The notes: generated by a model not told the origin, from the letters alone. Positions 1 to 9,673 are shown, counted from the stretch's first letter. The stretch: DNA of 64,000 nucleotides from CAIOSQ01 sp041178225 (GCA_041178225.1 JBEGVV010000086.1:1-64000); one strand, 5' to 3'. Numbers and translations: made by a program.

Positions 1-120
1 ACGCTTGGCATGCCGCGGCTGATCCTGCCTGCGCTGCAGGTGAACATGCGCGCGGGCGCCCTGCCGCCGGCCGGCCCGGACGGACGCGTCTTCCTCAAGG
101 TCCCGGTGGACGCGCTCTGA
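1..120 (+). CDS. C-terminal end of an unidentified protein (5' truncated)
   Basis: The window opens inside a rightward reading frame whose last 39 codons are visible before a TGA stop. The tail contains a hydrophobic stretch (RLILPALQVNM) and ends in KVPVDAL. High G/C in third positions fits a real coding end. No domain can be recognised from so short a fragment, so no function is offered. It converges on the leftward ThDP enzyme gene, with only ten bases between the two stops. Confidence 0.5.
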   Translation, partial: TLGMPRLILPALQVNMRAGALPPAGPDGRVFLKVPVDAL

Positions 121-130
121 GCGCCTTGCC

Positions 131-1801
131 TCAGGGCCGCCAGGCCTCGGGCGTGCGTGGCGCGGGATCGGTGACGACGTCGACCACGGTCACTCGCGGC
201 GAGGCGGTCGCCGCGCGCAGCGCGGGCGCGATGTCCGCGGGCCGCTCGACGCGGACGCCCTCGGCGCCATAGGCGCGCGCGACGGCGGCGAAGTCGACGC
301 GCGAGAAGGCGTTGATGTCGTCGGGATCGCCGGGCCGGTTGCCGTAGAGGCGCCTGATCGCCGCGCGTCCCTGCGCGAAGGCGGAGTTGTCGTTGACGAC
401 GACGGTGACCGCGATGCCCTTGCGCACCGCGGTCTCCAGCTCGGCGAGGTGGTAGTGGAACGCGCCATCGCCGCAGAACACGACGACTGGCCTGCCGGGC
501 GCGGCGCATTTCGCGCCGATCGCCGCGGGGAAGGACCAGCCGAGCGATCCGGCCGCGCGCAGGTAGGATTGGCGCGGCGAGGGCAGCTCCACCAGCGTGC
601 CCGTCCAGATCCCCGAATAGCCGGTGTCGCTGACGAGGATCGCGTCCTCCGGCAGGGCGCGGGAGAGCTCGGCGCAGAGCCGCTCTGGCCGGATCGGCGC
701 ATCGTCGCTGGCGAGGAGCGGCGCGACCTCCTGCCGCCATGCCGCGACCTGCGCCGCGGCATGGCGCGCCCAGCTCGTCGCGTGGCGCCTGCGCACCGAT
801 GCCGCGAGCGCCGCGGCGGCGAGGCCCGGATCGGCGAGGATGGGCAGCGCGCCCGGCAGGTTGCGGCCGAGCTCCGCGGGATCGATGTCGACCTGGATCG
901 CGGGCGTGCCTTGCGGCGGCACGGTCCAGTCGGCGGTCACCTGGTCGCCGACGCCCGTGCCGAGCCACACGACGAGGTCGGCCGCGTGCGCGACGCGGTT
1001 GGCGCAGGGCGCGGAATAGGTGCCGATCACGCCGAGCGACAGGCGATGGGTCGTCGGCACGATGCCGCGCCCGCCCAGCGACGTGGCGACCGGCGCGTCG
1101 AGCGCCTCGGCCAGCGCGAGCACCGCGCCATGCGCGCCGGCCTGCACCGCGCCCCAGCCGCAGACGACCAGCGGCCGCTCGGCGCGGTCGATCGCCGCGG
1201 CCGCGGCGGCGATGTCCGCCGGATCGGGCAGCGGCCGGAAGGCGGGCGCGACGGCGAAGCGCGGCTCGGGCAGGGGCGGCGCGGCGAAGGAGGCGGTCTC
1301 GACGATCTCGCCCTGCAGGCCGGCGAGGTCGAGATGCACGGGCCGCGGCGAGCCGGTGGTCGCCTCGCGGAAGGCCTGCGCGAGAAGGCCGGGCAGCTGC
1401 GCGGGATCGTCGACGCGGGCCGAGAACTTGGTCGTCGCCGCGAAGGGCGGCCCGTGCTCGATCTCCTGGTAGGCGTTGCGGTGCTGGAACGCGGGCGCCT
1501 TCCGGCCGGTGAGCGCGATCACCGGGCTGCGCGCGAGGAAGGGGTCCTGCAGCCCGGCGCCGAGATTGGCGGCGCCCACGGACTGCGCCATGCAGATGCC
1601 CGGCCGGCCGCCGGCGCGCGCGTAGCCGTCGGCCATGTAGGCGGCGGCCTTCTCGGAATGCGCCATGACCCGCACGATGCCGAGCGCCTCGAACTCGACC
1701 AGCGCGCGACGCAGGATCGCGTCGACGAAGAAGACGTGGCCGACCCCCTGGCCGCGCAGCGCCTCGGCGAGGAAGCGCGCGCCGGTGAGCTGCTCGGCCA
1801 T
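131..1801 (-). CDS. Thiamine-diphosphate-dependent enzyme, acetolactate synthase-like
   Basis: This 556-residue cytoplasmic protein has the three-part layout of the acetolactate synthase/benzoylformate decarboxylase superfamily. Glu50 in SEKAAAYMADGYAR is the expected cofactor-activating glutamate of the N-terminal pyrimidine domain. A central Rossmann-like domain follows (about 190-340). The C-terminal domain carries the ThDP/Mg motif GDG at 444 and NDN at 470. The ATG at 1801 was chosen because GGGGGAGG lies just upstream; the frame stays open beyond it but has non-coding character. It lies 22 bases after an IlvD/Edd dehydratase gene and is probably cotranscribed. The substrate cannot be read from the sequence: acetolactate synthesis, or decarboxylation of a 2-oxo acid made by the dehydratase, are both possible. 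No small regulatory subunit gene is adjacent, so a catabolic role is more likely than branched-chain amino-acid synthesis. Confidence 0.85.
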   Translation of the reverse strand: MAEQLTGARFLAEALRGQGVGHVFFVDAILRRALVEFEALGIVRVMAHSEKAAAYMADGYARAGGRPGICMAQSVGAANLGAGLQDPFLARSPVIALTGRKAPAFQHRNAYQEIEHGPPFAATTKFSARVDDPAQLPGLLAQAFREATTGSPRPVHLDLAGLQGEIVETASFAAPPLPEPRFAVAPAFRPLPDPADIAAAAAAIDRAERPLVVCGWGAVQAGAHGAVLALAEALDAPVATSLGGRGIVPTTHRLSLGVIGTYSAPCANRVAHAADLVVWLGTGVGDQVTADWTVPPQGTPAIQVDIDPAELGRNLPGALPILADPGLAAAALAASVRRRHATSWARHAAAQVAAWRQEVAPLLASDDAPIRPERLCAELSRALPEDAILVSDTGYSGIWTGTLVELPSPRQSYLRAAGSLGWSFPAAIGAKCAAPGRPVVVFCGDGAFHYHLAELETAVRKGIAVTVVVNDNSAFAQGRAAIRRLYGNRPGDPDDINAFSRVDFAAVARAYGAEGVRVERPADIAPALRAATASPRVTVVDVVTDPAPRTPEAWRP

Positions 1802-1823
1802 GCGCGCCTCCCCCCGTGCCGGC

Positions 1824-3692
1824 TCAGAACGCCTTGCGCGTGCCCGGGCGGTGGCGGTTGGACGGCACGAAGCCCGAGCGCGCCGCCTCGCGCGGCTCGC
1901 GCACCCAGACCTCGCGGCCGGGATGCAGCCCGCCGCCGCGCGTCGCGGGCACCGCGAGATGGCGCGCGCGGTGCAGCAGGCGCGTGTCGGCGACGCCGCA
2001 ATTCGGGTGGATGCCGCCATTGGCGGCGACCACCTTCTCCCATGCGGCCTTGCGGCGCGCGAGCGTCGCGGGATCCTTGAGCGCGGTGCAGTCCAGCGTG
2101 TTGGCGTTGAGGTCGGCGACGATCTCGTCGCCGTCCTCGATGAAGGCGATCGGGCCGCCCAGCGCGGCCTCGGGCCCGACATGGCCGATCACCAGGCCGA
2201 CCGAGCCGCCCGAGAAGCGCGCGTCGGTCATCAGCGCGACGACGATGCCGCGCTCGCGGCACAGCGTCGTGATGCGCGAGGTCGGGTCGAGCATCTCGGG
2301 CATGCCCGGCGCGCCGCTCGGTCCTTCGTAGCGCACGATGATCATGTCGTGGTTGCGGAAGGAATCCGGCGCCTTGTCGAGCGCCTCGAGCAGGCCGCGC
2401 TCGCCCTCGAAGACGCGCGCCCTGCCGCGGAAGACGTTGTCCTCCAGCCCGCCCTCGACGCCCGCGAGCTTGAGGATCGCGGAGAAGTCGGGCGAGAGGT
2501 TGCCGCCGAGCATGCGCAGGCCGCCGGTCGGCTTGTAGGGCTTGTCCACGGAATGGATCACCTCGCCATCGGCGCGCGGCGGGGCGAGGCGCGCGACCTG
2601 CGCGGCGAGCGTCTCGCCGGTGCAGGTCAGGACGTCGCCATTCAGCAGGCCGGCGTCGAGCAGTTCGCGCACGATGACCTGCACGCCGCCGACGCGGTCG
2701 ATGTCGACCATCGAATGCTTGCCGTAGGGCCGGGCGTTGGTCAGCACGGGGACGACGTGCTGCGAGAGGTGGTTGAACTCCTCCGGCGTCATCACGTCCT
2801 TCCAGAAATCCGCGAAGCCCGCGGCGCGCGCGATCTCCGGCACGTGCAGCACGACATTGGTCGAGCCGCCGATCGCCATCGAGACGATCACCGCGTTGCG
2901 GATCGAATCGCGCACGACGATGTCGCGCGGCCTGAGGCCGCGCTCCATCAGCCGCGCCAGGTGGCCGACCAGCTCCTGCGGGAACTCCTTCAGCCGGCGC
3001 GGGTCGTCGGAGGGCGCGGCGACCATGTGCAGCGGCTGCATGCCGACGACGCCGATGAAGGTCTGCATCGTGTTGTAGGTGAACATGCCGCCGCAGCTGC
3101 CGATGCCCGGGCAGGCGTTGCAGGCGATGCGATGGCGCAGCGCCTCGTCGGGATGGCCCGCGACCTGGTAGGCGCTGACGATGTCCAGCGCCTCGCCGGT
3201 CGCCGGGTCCTTGCCCGGGCGGATCGTGCCGTCGGACATGATGATGCCCGGCTCGTTGTGCTCGAGCAGCGCCGCGAGCGTGCCGACCGGGGGCTTGTCG
3301 CAGGCGACGACGGCGATCGTCCCGGCGAGGCCGGTGCCCTCGAGATGCTCGCACAGCGCGTCGTTGGTGACCTCGCGGCCGATCAGCGAGTAGCGCATCT
3401 CGCGCGTGCCGTTGCGGATGCCGTCGGAGACCGCGACCGTGTATTCCGGCTGCACGAGGCGCAGCGGCAGCTGGCCCGGGCCCTTGCCGATGCGGGCCTT
3501 CAGCGCCTCGTGGATCGCATCCACCTTCGCCATCACGCCGAGATAGCACTGGCTGTCGCCCTTCGTGCCGACGACGCCAACCGAGGGCTCGTGGATCAGG
3601 TCGGGATCGGTCCCGAGCACGATGGCGAGGCCGTGGGTCTGGGCCGAGCGGCCGGGATGGCGGTCGATGCGCACGATCTTGGAACGGGTCAC
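1824..3692 (-). CDS. IlvD/Edd family dehydratase
   Basis: This 622-residue cytoplasmic enzyme belongs to the family of dihydroxy-acid, phosphogluconate and sugar-acid dehydratases, which convert a 2,3-dihydroxy acid to a 2-oxo acid. Three cysteines at the expected iron-sulphur positions are visible: Cys49 (GDSQCYLG), Cys131 (ACDKPPVG) and Cys200 (GIGSCGGMFTYN). The GTG at 3692 is preceded by GAGGAAAA; the frame continues 22 codons upstream to an ATG but without a ribosome-binding site. With the ThDP enzyme 22 bases downstream it forms a two-gene leftward unit. Pairing a dehydratase with a ThDP 2-oxo-acid enzyme could describe branched-chain biosynthesis or, more likely without ilvC or ilvN nearby, breakdown of a sugar acid. 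True IlvD cannot be separated from sugar-acid dehydratases by eye. Confidence 0.85.
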   Translation of the reverse strand: MTRSKIVRIDRHPGRSAQTHGLAIVLGTDPDLIHEPSVGVVGTKGDSQCYLGVMAKVDAIHEALKARIGKGPGQLPLRLVQPEYTVAVSDGIRNGTREMRYSLIGREVTNDALCEHLEGTGLAGTIAVVACDKPPVGTLAALLEHNEPGIIMSDGTIRPGKDPATGEALDIVSAYQVAGHPDEALRHRIACNACPGIGSCGGMFTYNTMQTFIGVVGMQPLHMVAAPSDDPRRLKEFPQELVGHLARLMERGLRPRDIVVRDSIRNAVIVSMAIGGSTNVVLHVPEIARAAGFADFWKDVMTPEEFNHLSQHVVPVLTNARPYGKHSMVDIDRVGGVQVIVRELLDAGLLNGDVLTCTGETLAAQVARLAPPRADGEVIHSVDKPYKPTGGLRMLGGNLSPDFSAILKLAGVEGGLEDNVFRGRARVFEGERGLLEALDKAPDSFRNHDMIIVRYEGPSGAPGMPEMLDPTSRITTLCRERGIVVALMTDARFSGGSVGLVIGHVGPEAALGGPIAFIEDGDEIVADLNANTLDCTALKDPATLARRKAAWEKVVAANGGIHPNCGVADTRLLHRARHLAVPATRGGGLHPGREVWVREPREAARSGFVPSNRHRPGTRKAF

Positions 3693-3946
3693 GGCTTTTC
3701 CTCGGCGATTTGCGGGGAGGCGATCTCCAGCCGGCATCTGCCCGGCCGGATGGCGCACCTCAAAATATATCGCCGGGAACCTCCGCGCGATGCAAGCTCA
3801 TGGCGCGCATGGGGGACCTCCGGGCGCGGCATCGGCGCGCGCCGAATGCGGTGGACGGCGCGGATCCCCCGGCGTTGAATCGGGCACCCCGCGTCGTGTC
3901 GCCGCCACGCCCGGCACCGCGCCGACGCCAGCCACGGAGGACGGGC
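3693..3946. promoter_or_regulatory. Divergent control region between the dehydratase unit and putA
   Basis: These 254 bases separate two divergent transcription units and hold no credible gene. The only AT-rich patch is CAAAATATAT at 3761-3770, which could provide a -10 element in either direction. No clear -35 box or operator palindrome was identified. The region would have to carry the promoters of both units. Confidence 0.4.
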
Positions 3947-6900
3947 ATGGATGCCGAGGCTTCCCGGCTCGGCGAGCTGCGCGCGGCGATCCGCGCCGCC
4001 TGTCGCCGACCCGAGGCCGAGTGCCTGCCGCCGCTGCTCGACGCCGCGGCGCCGTCGCCATCCGAGGCCGCCGCCGCCGCGCGCCTCGCCGCCGACCTCG
4101 TCGCGCGGCTGCGCGCGCGCCCGCGCGCGATCGGCGTCGAGGCGCTGGTCCACGAATACGCGCTCTCCTCGCCCGAGGGCGTCGCGCTGATGTGCCTCGC
4201 CGAGGCGCTGCTGCGCATCCCGGACGACGCGACGCGCGACGCGCTCATCCGCGACAAGGTCGCGCGTGGCGACTGGCGCGCGCATCTCGGCCATGGCGCG
4301 CCGCTCTTCGTCAACGCGGCGACCTGGGGCCTGCTCGTCACGGGGCGGCTCGTCGCGGCGGAGACGGAGGATGGGCTCGGCGCCGCGCTCACGCGGCTGC
4401 TCGCGCGCGGCGGCGAGCCGGTGATCCGCAGGGCGATGGACCTCGCGATGCGGCTGATGGGCGAGCAGTTCGTGTCCGGCGAGACCATCGCGCAGGCCAT
4501 CGCCGGCTCGGCGCCGCGCGAGGCGGCGGGGTTCCGCTTCTCCTACGACATGCTGGGCGAGGCGGCGGCCACGGCCGACGACGCGGCGCGCTACCTCGCC
4601 AGCTACGAGGAGGCGATCGCCGCGATCTCCGCCGCGAACGCGGGCCGCGGGCCGGTCGCCGGCCCCGGCATCTCGGTGAAGCTCTCCGCGCTGCATCCGC
4701 GCTACGCGCGCAGCCAGCGCGCGCGCGTCATGGGCGAGCTGCTGCCGCGCCTCGCCGGCCTCGCGCACGCCGCCGCGCGCGGTGGCATCGGCTTCAACAT
4801 AGACGCCGAGGAGAGCGACCGCCTCGACATCTCCCTCGACCTGCTCGAGGCGCTGGCGAAGGACCCGTCGCTCGCGGGCTGGGACGGGCTCGGCTTCGTC
4901 GTGCAGGCCTATGGCAGGCGCGCGCCCTTCGTCGTCGACTGGGTCGTCGACCTCGCGCGTGCGACCGGCCGGCGGGTGATGCTGCGGCTGGTGAAGGGCG
5001 CCTACTGGGACAGCGAGGTCAAGCGCGCGCAGGCGGAGGGCCAGCAGGACTTCCCGGTCTTCACGCGCAAGGTCCACACCGACGTCTCCTACCTGGCCTG
5101 CGCGCGCCGCCTGCTGGCCGCGCGCGACGCGGTGTTCCCGCAATTCGCCACGCACAACGCGCAGACGCTCGCGGCGGTGATGGCGATGGCGGGGCCGGGC
5201 TTCCGCGACGGCGACTACGAGTTCCAGTGCCTGCACGGCATGGGAGAGCCGCTCTACGAGCACGTCGTCGGGCCGCTCGCCCGGCCCTGCCGCGTCTACG
5301 CGCCGGTCGGCACCCACGAGACGCTGCTCGCCTACCTGGTGCGGCGCCTGCTCGAGAACGGCGCCAATTCCTCCTTCGTGAACCGCATCCGCGACGCGCA
5401 TGCGCGGATCGAGGACCTCGTCGCCGATCCGGTCGCGATGGCGCGCGCCATCGTCCCGGTGGGCGCGCCGCATCCGGCGATCGCCCTGCCGCGCGACCTC
5501 CATGGCGCCGCGCGCCGCAACTCCGCCGGGCTCGACCTCGCCGACGAGGACACGATCGCCGCGCTCGAGGCCGCGCTCGCGGCGTCGCGCCTGCGCCATG
5601 TCGACCTGCCGGGCGGGGGGACCGCGCGGGCCATCACCAACCCGGCGGATCCGCGCGACCGCGTCGGCACGGCCCGCGACGCGGCGCCCGCGGCGATCGA
5701 CTCCGCGATCGCCGCGGCGACGTCCGCCGCCGCGTCCTGGTCCTCCACGCCCGCGCCCGCGCGCGCCGCCATCCTGCGTCGCGCCGCGGACGGGCTCGAG
5801 GCGGCGCGGCCGGAGCTCCTTCCGCTCCTCGTGCGCGAGGCCGGCAAGACGCTGCCCAACGCCGTGGCCGAGCTGCGCGAGGCGGTCGACTTCCTGCGCT
5901 ACTACGCGGCCGGCGCCGAGGCGATGCCGGACGCGCCGTCGCTGGGGGTCGTCGCCTGCATCTCGCCCTGGAACTTCCCGCTGGCCATCTTCACGGGGCA
6001 GGTCGCGGCGGCGCTCGCGGCCGGCAACACCGTGCTCGCGAAGCCGGCGGAGGAGACGCCGCTGGTGGCCGCCGCCGCGACGCGCCTCCTGCACGAGGCC
6101 GGGGTGCCGCGCGACGCGCTCGCCCTGCTTTCCGGCGCGGGCGAGGTGGGCGCGGCGCTGGTCGCGGATCCGCGCGTGCAGGGCGTCGTCTTCACCGGCT
6201 CCACGGAGGTGGCGCGCGCCATCCAGCGCGTGCTCGCCGGGCGGCTGGCGCATGGCGGCGCGCCGGTGCAGCTCATCGCGGAGACCGGCGGGATCAACGC
6301 CATGGTGGTCGACAGCTCGGCGCTGCCCGAGCAGGCCGTCGCCGACATCCTCGCCTCCGCCTTCGACAGCGCGGGGCAGCGCTGCTCGGCGCTGCGCGTG
6401 CTCTGCGTGCAGGACGATGCCGCGGACAGGCTCCTTGGCATGCTGCGCGGCGCCATGCGCGAGCTGTCGATCGGCGACCCGGCGCGCCTCGCGACCGACA
6501 TCGGCCCGGTGATCACCGACGCGGCGCGCGAGGCCATCCTCGCCCATGTGGCGTCGATGCGCGCGCGCGGCTTCGTGGTCGATGCGCCGGAGGCACCGCC
6601 AGGCCGCTTCGTCGCCCCGACGCTCGTCGAGGTCGGCCGCGTCGCGGACGTGGGGCGCGAGGTCTTCGGGCCGGTGCTGCACGTCCTGCGCTACCGGCGG
6701 GAGGCGCTCGACGCGTTGCTCGAGGACATCGGCGCGTCCGGATACGCGCTCACCTTCGGCCTGCATACGCGCCTCGACGGCACCGTCGCGCGGGTGCTCT
6801 CGCGCGTCGCGGCGGGGAACTGCTACGTGAACCGCAACATCGTCGGCGCCACCGTGGGCGTGCAGCCCTTTGGCGGCTCGGGCCTGTCTGGCACCGGGCC

Positions 6901-7390
6901 GAAGGCGGGCGGGCCGCTCTACCTCGCGCGGCTGAAGGCGGGGCCGGTCGCGCTCTCGGTATCCGGCGGCGAACTCGCGGGCCCGGTCGGCGAGGCCAAC
7001 CGCTACGAGTTGCGCCCGCGCGGCCGCGTTGCGGCGATGGCGCGCGAGGCCGCGGCGCTGCGCGGCCAGGTCGACGCGATCCTCGCGGCCGGGAACCGCG
7101 CGCTGGTCGACGCCGCGAACCCCGCACGCGCGGCCGTGGCGGGGCGCGCGGGCGTCGAACTCGTGGCCGATCCGCTCGCCGACCCGGCGCTGCGCGCCGT
7201 CGCGAGCGACGACGAGGGCGAGGCGCTGCTCGCGCTGCTGCGCCGGCTCGCGGCGCGCGAGGGCGCCATCGTCCCGGTCATCCCCGGCGGCGCCGGTGGC
7301 TGCGATCCGCTGCGCCTGGTCGAGGAGCGCGTCGTCTCCACCAACACCGCCGCCGCCGGCGGAAACGCGAGCCTGATGGCGCTGGAGTGA
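3947..7390 (+). CDS. putA: Bifunctional proline dehydrogenase / 1-pyrroline-5-carboxylate dehydrogenase
   Basis: This 1147-residue enzyme oxidises proline to glutamate in two steps, passing electrons to the quinone pool through FAD and then to NAD. The FAD-binding proline dehydrogenase barrel shows GISVKLSALHPRY near 241, LRLVKGAYWD near 346 and RIRDAHARIEDL near 480. The aldehyde dehydrogenase half shows ISPWNFPL at 672, catalytic Glu779 in AETGG and catalytic Cys813 in AGQRCSALR. The last residues, VSTNTAAAGGNASLM, match the conserved PutA C-terminus. There is no N-terminal ribbon-helix-helix, so it is not the DNA-binding trifunctional form and must be regulated by something else. The ATG at 3947 follows GGAGG. 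It exceeds minimal PutA length because of a C-terminal ALDH-like tail (about 1000-1147). It is transcribed alone, divergently from the dehydratase unit. Confidence 0.97.
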   Translation: MDAEASRLGELRAAIRAACRRPEAECLPPLLDAAAPSPSEAAAAARLAADLVARLRARPRAIGVEALVHEYALSSPEGVALMCLAEALLRIPDDATRDALIRDKVARGDWRAHLGHGAPLFVNAATWGLLVTGRLVAAETEDGLGAALTRLLARGGEPVIRRAMDLAMRLMGEQFVSGETIAQAIAGSAPREAAGFRFSYDMLGEAAATADDAARYLASYEEAIAAISAANAGRGPVAGPGISVKLSALHPRYARSQRARVMGELLPRLAGLAHAAARGGIGFNIDAEESDRLDISLDLLEALAKDPSLAGWDGLGFVVQAYGRRAPFVVDWVVDLARATGRRVMLRLVKGAYWDSEVKRAQAEGQQDFPVFTRKVHTDVSYLACARRLLAARDAVFPQFATHNAQTLAAVMAMAGPGFRDGDYEFQCLHGMGEPLYEHVVGPLARPCRVYAPVGTHETLLAYLVRRLLENGANSSFVNRIRDAHARIEDLVADPVAMARAIVPVGAPHPAIALPRDLHGAARRNSAGLDLADEDTIAALEAALAASRLRHVDLPGGGTARAITNPADPRDRVGTARDAAPAAIDSAIAAATSAAASWSSTPAPARAAILRRAADGLEAARPELLPLLVREAGKTLPNAVAELREAVDFLRYYAAGAEAMPDAPSLGVVACISPWNFPLAIFTGQVAAALAAGNTVLAKPAEETPLVAAAATRLLHEAGVPRDALALLSGAGEVGAALVADPRVQGVVFTGSTEVARAIQRVLAGRLAHGGAPVQLIAETGGINAMVVDSSALPEQAVADILASAFDSAGQRCSALRVLCVQDDAADRLLGMLRGAMRELSIGDPARLATDIGPVITDAAREAILAHVASMRARGFVVDAPEAPPGRFVAPTLVEVGRVADVGREVFGPVLHVLRYRREALDALLEDIGASGYALTFGLHTRLDGTVARVLSRVAAGNCYVNRNIVGATVGVQPFGGSGLSGTGPKAGGPLYLARLKAGPVALSVSGGELAGPVGEANRYELRPRGRVAAMAREAAALRGQVDAILAAGNRALVDAANPARAAVAGRAGVELVADPLADPALRAVASDDEGEALLALLRRLAAREGAIVPVIPGGAGGCDPLRLVEERVVSTNTAAAGGNASLMALE

Positions 7391-7421
7391 GGTGGTGGCG
7401 GGACCGGTCGGTCTCCCTGCC

Positions 7422-8192
7422 TCAGATCTTCACGCTCATGCCGCCATCGACGACGAGGACGTGGCCGGTGCAGTAGGCGGAGGCGTCGCTCGCGAGGAAG
7501 ACGATGGCGCCGTCGAGCTCGTCCTCGCGGCCCCAGCGACGCAGCGCAGTGCGCGCGGCGAACCAGTCGCGCTTCCCGGGGTCCGCGCGCAGGGGCGTCG
7601 CCATGTTGTCCGGCGTCATCATGTAGCCGGGCGCGATGGCGTTCACCGTGACGCCGCGCGGCCCCCATTCGACCGCGAGCGCGCGCGTCATGCCCTCGAG
7701 CCCCGCCTTGGCCGCGCAGTAGCTGGCATTGGCCTCGCGGGCGATGTGCGCGTTGACCGAGGAGATGTTCACCACGCGGCCCCAGCCGCGGCGGAGCATG
7801 CCCACCGACGCCGCGCGCGCGAGGCGGAAGCAGGCGTTGAGGTCGACCTCGACGATCTCCGCCCATTGCGCGTCGGTGGTCTCGCTCGCCGTGATGCCGT
7901 TCCCGTAGCCGGCGTTGTTCACGAGGATGTCGAGATGGCCGCGTTCCGCCTCGATCCGGTCGACCGCGGCCTGCGTCGCCGCCGCATCGGTCGTGTCGAA
8001 GGCCATCGCGCTTGCCTCGCCGCCCGCGGCGACGATCGCCTTGCGCGTCGCCTCGATGCCCGCCTCGTTGCGTCCATTGACCACGACATGCGCGCCGCAG
8101 CGCGCGAGCGCCATGGCCATCGCGCGCCCAAGGCCGCGCGACGCGCCGGTCACGAGCGCGACACGTCCCGCCAGCGAGAAGATCCCCGTCAT
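7422..8192 (-). CDS. SDR family NAD(P)-dependent oxidoreductase
   Basis: This 256-residue classical short-chain dehydrogenase/reductase has the cofactor loop TGASRGLG at 15-22, NNAG at 92-95 and the catalytic set Ser145, Tyr158 and Lys162 (SYCAAK). Length and the C-terminal YCTGHVLVVDGG signature are typical. The family interconverts alcohols and ketones. Overall resemblance is to gluconate 5-dehydrogenase or 3-oxoacyl reductase types, but the substrate is not determined. The ATG at 8192 is preceded by GGGAGGACGGGG. It is convergent with putA and divergent, by 74 bases, from the glycerol-type cluster, so it may serve the same carbohydrate or polyol metabolism. Confidence 0.9.
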   Translation of the reverse strand: MTGIFSLAGRVALVTGASRGLGRAMAMALARCGAHVVVNGRNEAGIEATRKAIVAAGGEASAMAFDTTDAAATQAAVDRIEAERGHLDILVNNAGYGNGITASETTDAQWAEIVEVDLNACFRLARAASVGMLRRGWGRVVNISSVNAHIAREANASYCAAKAGLEGMTRALAVEWGPRGVTVNAIAPGYMMTPDNMATPLRADPGKRDWFAARTALRRWGREDELDGAIVFLASDASAYCTGHVLVVDGGMSVKI

Positions 8193-8266
8193 CCCCGTCC
8201 TCCCTCGCGTCGCCGCGGTGCCGCGCTTGCCGCGGCCGCTCGGCGACGCCTAACCTGCCGCGCAGC

Positions 8267-9673
8267 ATGACCGCGCCGCATCCCGAGGCAACAGGAACAT
8301 TCGACGTCGCGGTCATCGGCGCGGGCGTGGTCGGCTGCGCGGTGGCGCGTGAATTCGCGCTCGCCGGGCTGCGCGTGGCGCTGCTCGAGCGCGGCGCGGA
8401 CATCCTGTCCGGCGCGAGCAAGGCGAACAGCGCCATCCTCCACACCGGCTTCGACGCGCCGACGGGCAGCCTCGAGCTCGCCTGCATGCGCGAGGGTGCG
8501 CGCCGCTACCGCGCGATGCACGAGGAGGCGGGGCTGCCGCTGCTGGAGACGGGCGCGCTGCTCGCGGCCTGGACGCCGCGCGACCACGAGGCGCTGCCCG
8601 GCATCGTCGCGCAGGCCCATGCCAACGGCGTCGCGGATGTCCGGCAGGTCGGCGTCGACGAGGCGCGCGCGATCGAGCCCGGCCTCGCGCCGGGGTTGCT
8701 CGGCGCGGTGGTCGTGCCGGGCGAGGCGATCATCGACCCGTGGTCGGCGCCGCTCGCCTATGCGCTGGACGCGATCGCGCAGGGCGCGCGCGTGCTGCGC
8801 GATGCAGAGGTCACGGGCGGACGGCGCGAGGACGGGGCCTGGACGCTCGCGACGACGCGCGGCGCGTTGCGCGCGCGGGTGGTCGCCAATTGCGCCGGGC
8901 TGCGCGGCGACCTCGTCGAGGCGATCGCGCGGCCGAGCCCCTTCGAGATCCGCCCGCGCAAGGGCCAGTTCGTCGTGCTCGACAAGACGGCGCGCCGGCA
9001 TGTCCGCTCGATCGTGCTGCCGGTGCCCGACGCGCGCACCAAGGGCGTGCTCGTCTGCCCCACGATCTTCGGCAACGTGCTGGTCGGCCCGACCGCCGAG
9101 GAGCAGCCGGATCGCGAGCGCGCCGGGCTGGACGCGGAGGTGCTCGCCCGGCTCGTCGCGCAGGGAAGCCGCATCGTGCCGGCGCTCGCGACGGAGCCGG
9201 TGACCGCCGCCTATGCCGGGCTGCGGCCGGCGACGCAGCACAAGGACTACGTGGTCGAGGCAGTGCGCGAGGCCGGCTGGATCTCGATCGGTGGCATCCG
9301 CTCGACCGGCCTGACCGCCGCGCTCGGCATCGCCGCGCATGCGCTCGACCTGCACGCGGAGCATTTCGGCCTGCCGCCGCGCCCGCCGCGCGTCGCCACG
9401 CCGCGCATGCCGAATCTCGCCGAGCACCTGCCGCGGCCATGGATGCGTCCCGGGCGCGACGAGATCGTCTGCCATTGCGAGGGCGTCACGCGCGCGGAGA
9501 TCGCCGCGGCGCTCGAGGGGCCCTTGCCGGCGGGCGACGTCGGCGGCCTCAGGCGGCGCACGCGCTGCATGCTCGGGCGCTGCCAGGGCTTCCACTGCAT
9601 GCGCCGCGTGATGGAGATCGCCGCGCCGTCGCTTCCCGGCCTCGTCGAGCCGGTCGCCGGGGCGCGCGGGTGA
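8267..9673 (+). CDS. FAD-dependent glycerol-3-phosphate dehydrogenase-like protein with BFD [2Fe-2S] domain
   Basis: This 468-residue flavoprotein resembles the GlpA subunit of anaerobic glycerol-3-phosphate dehydrogenase. It starts with an FAD-binding fold (VIGAGVVGCAVAREF at 17-30) and a DAO-type substrate domain. It ends in a BFD-type [2Fe-2S] domain whose ligands are Cys402, Cys404, Cys434 and Cys439. No membrane segment is seen. Its stop overlaps the GTG of the next flavoprotein gene, and an FGGY kinase follows, so the three genes form one unit. The likely role is oxidation of a polyol phosphate such as glycerol 3-phosphate, with electrons passed to its partner. The ATG at 8267 has only a weak upstream purine tract. 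A 2-hydroxyglutarate-oxidase-type substrate is the main alternative. Confidence 0.8.
   Translation: MTAPHPEATGTFDVAVIGAGVVGCAVAREFALAGLRVALLERGADILSGASKANSAILHTGFDAPTGSLELACMREGARRYRAMHEEAGLPLLETGALLAAWTPRDHEALPGIVAQAHANGVADVRQVGVDEARAIEPGLAPGLLGAVVVPGEAIIDPWSAPLAYALDAIAQGARVLRDAEVTGGRREDGAWTLATTRGALRARVVANCAGLRGDLVEAIARPSPFEIRPRKGQFVVLDKTARRHVRSIVLPVPDARTKGVLVCPTIFGNVLVGPTAEEQPDRERAGLDAEVLARLVAQGSRIVPALATEPVTAAYAGLRPATQHKDYVVEAVREAGWISIGGIRSTGLTAALGIAAHALDLHAEHFGLPPRPPRVATPRMPNLAEHLPRPWMRPGRDEIVCHCEGVTRAEIAAALEGPLPAGDVGGLRRRTRCMLGRCQGFHCMRRVMEIAAPSLPGLVEPVAGARG

Noticed and set aside
449..2080. Long plus-strand open frame opposite the ThDP enzyme gene
   Set aside because: Composition is typical of antisense frames in GC-rich DNA and no domain is seen. 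The minus-strand frame has full ThDP motifs.
3565..7476. Very long open frames on both strands across putA (over 1000 codons)
   Set aside because: They are Arg/Ala/Gly-rich translations of alternative frames produced by extreme GC content. The putA frame has every catalytic motif; the others have none.
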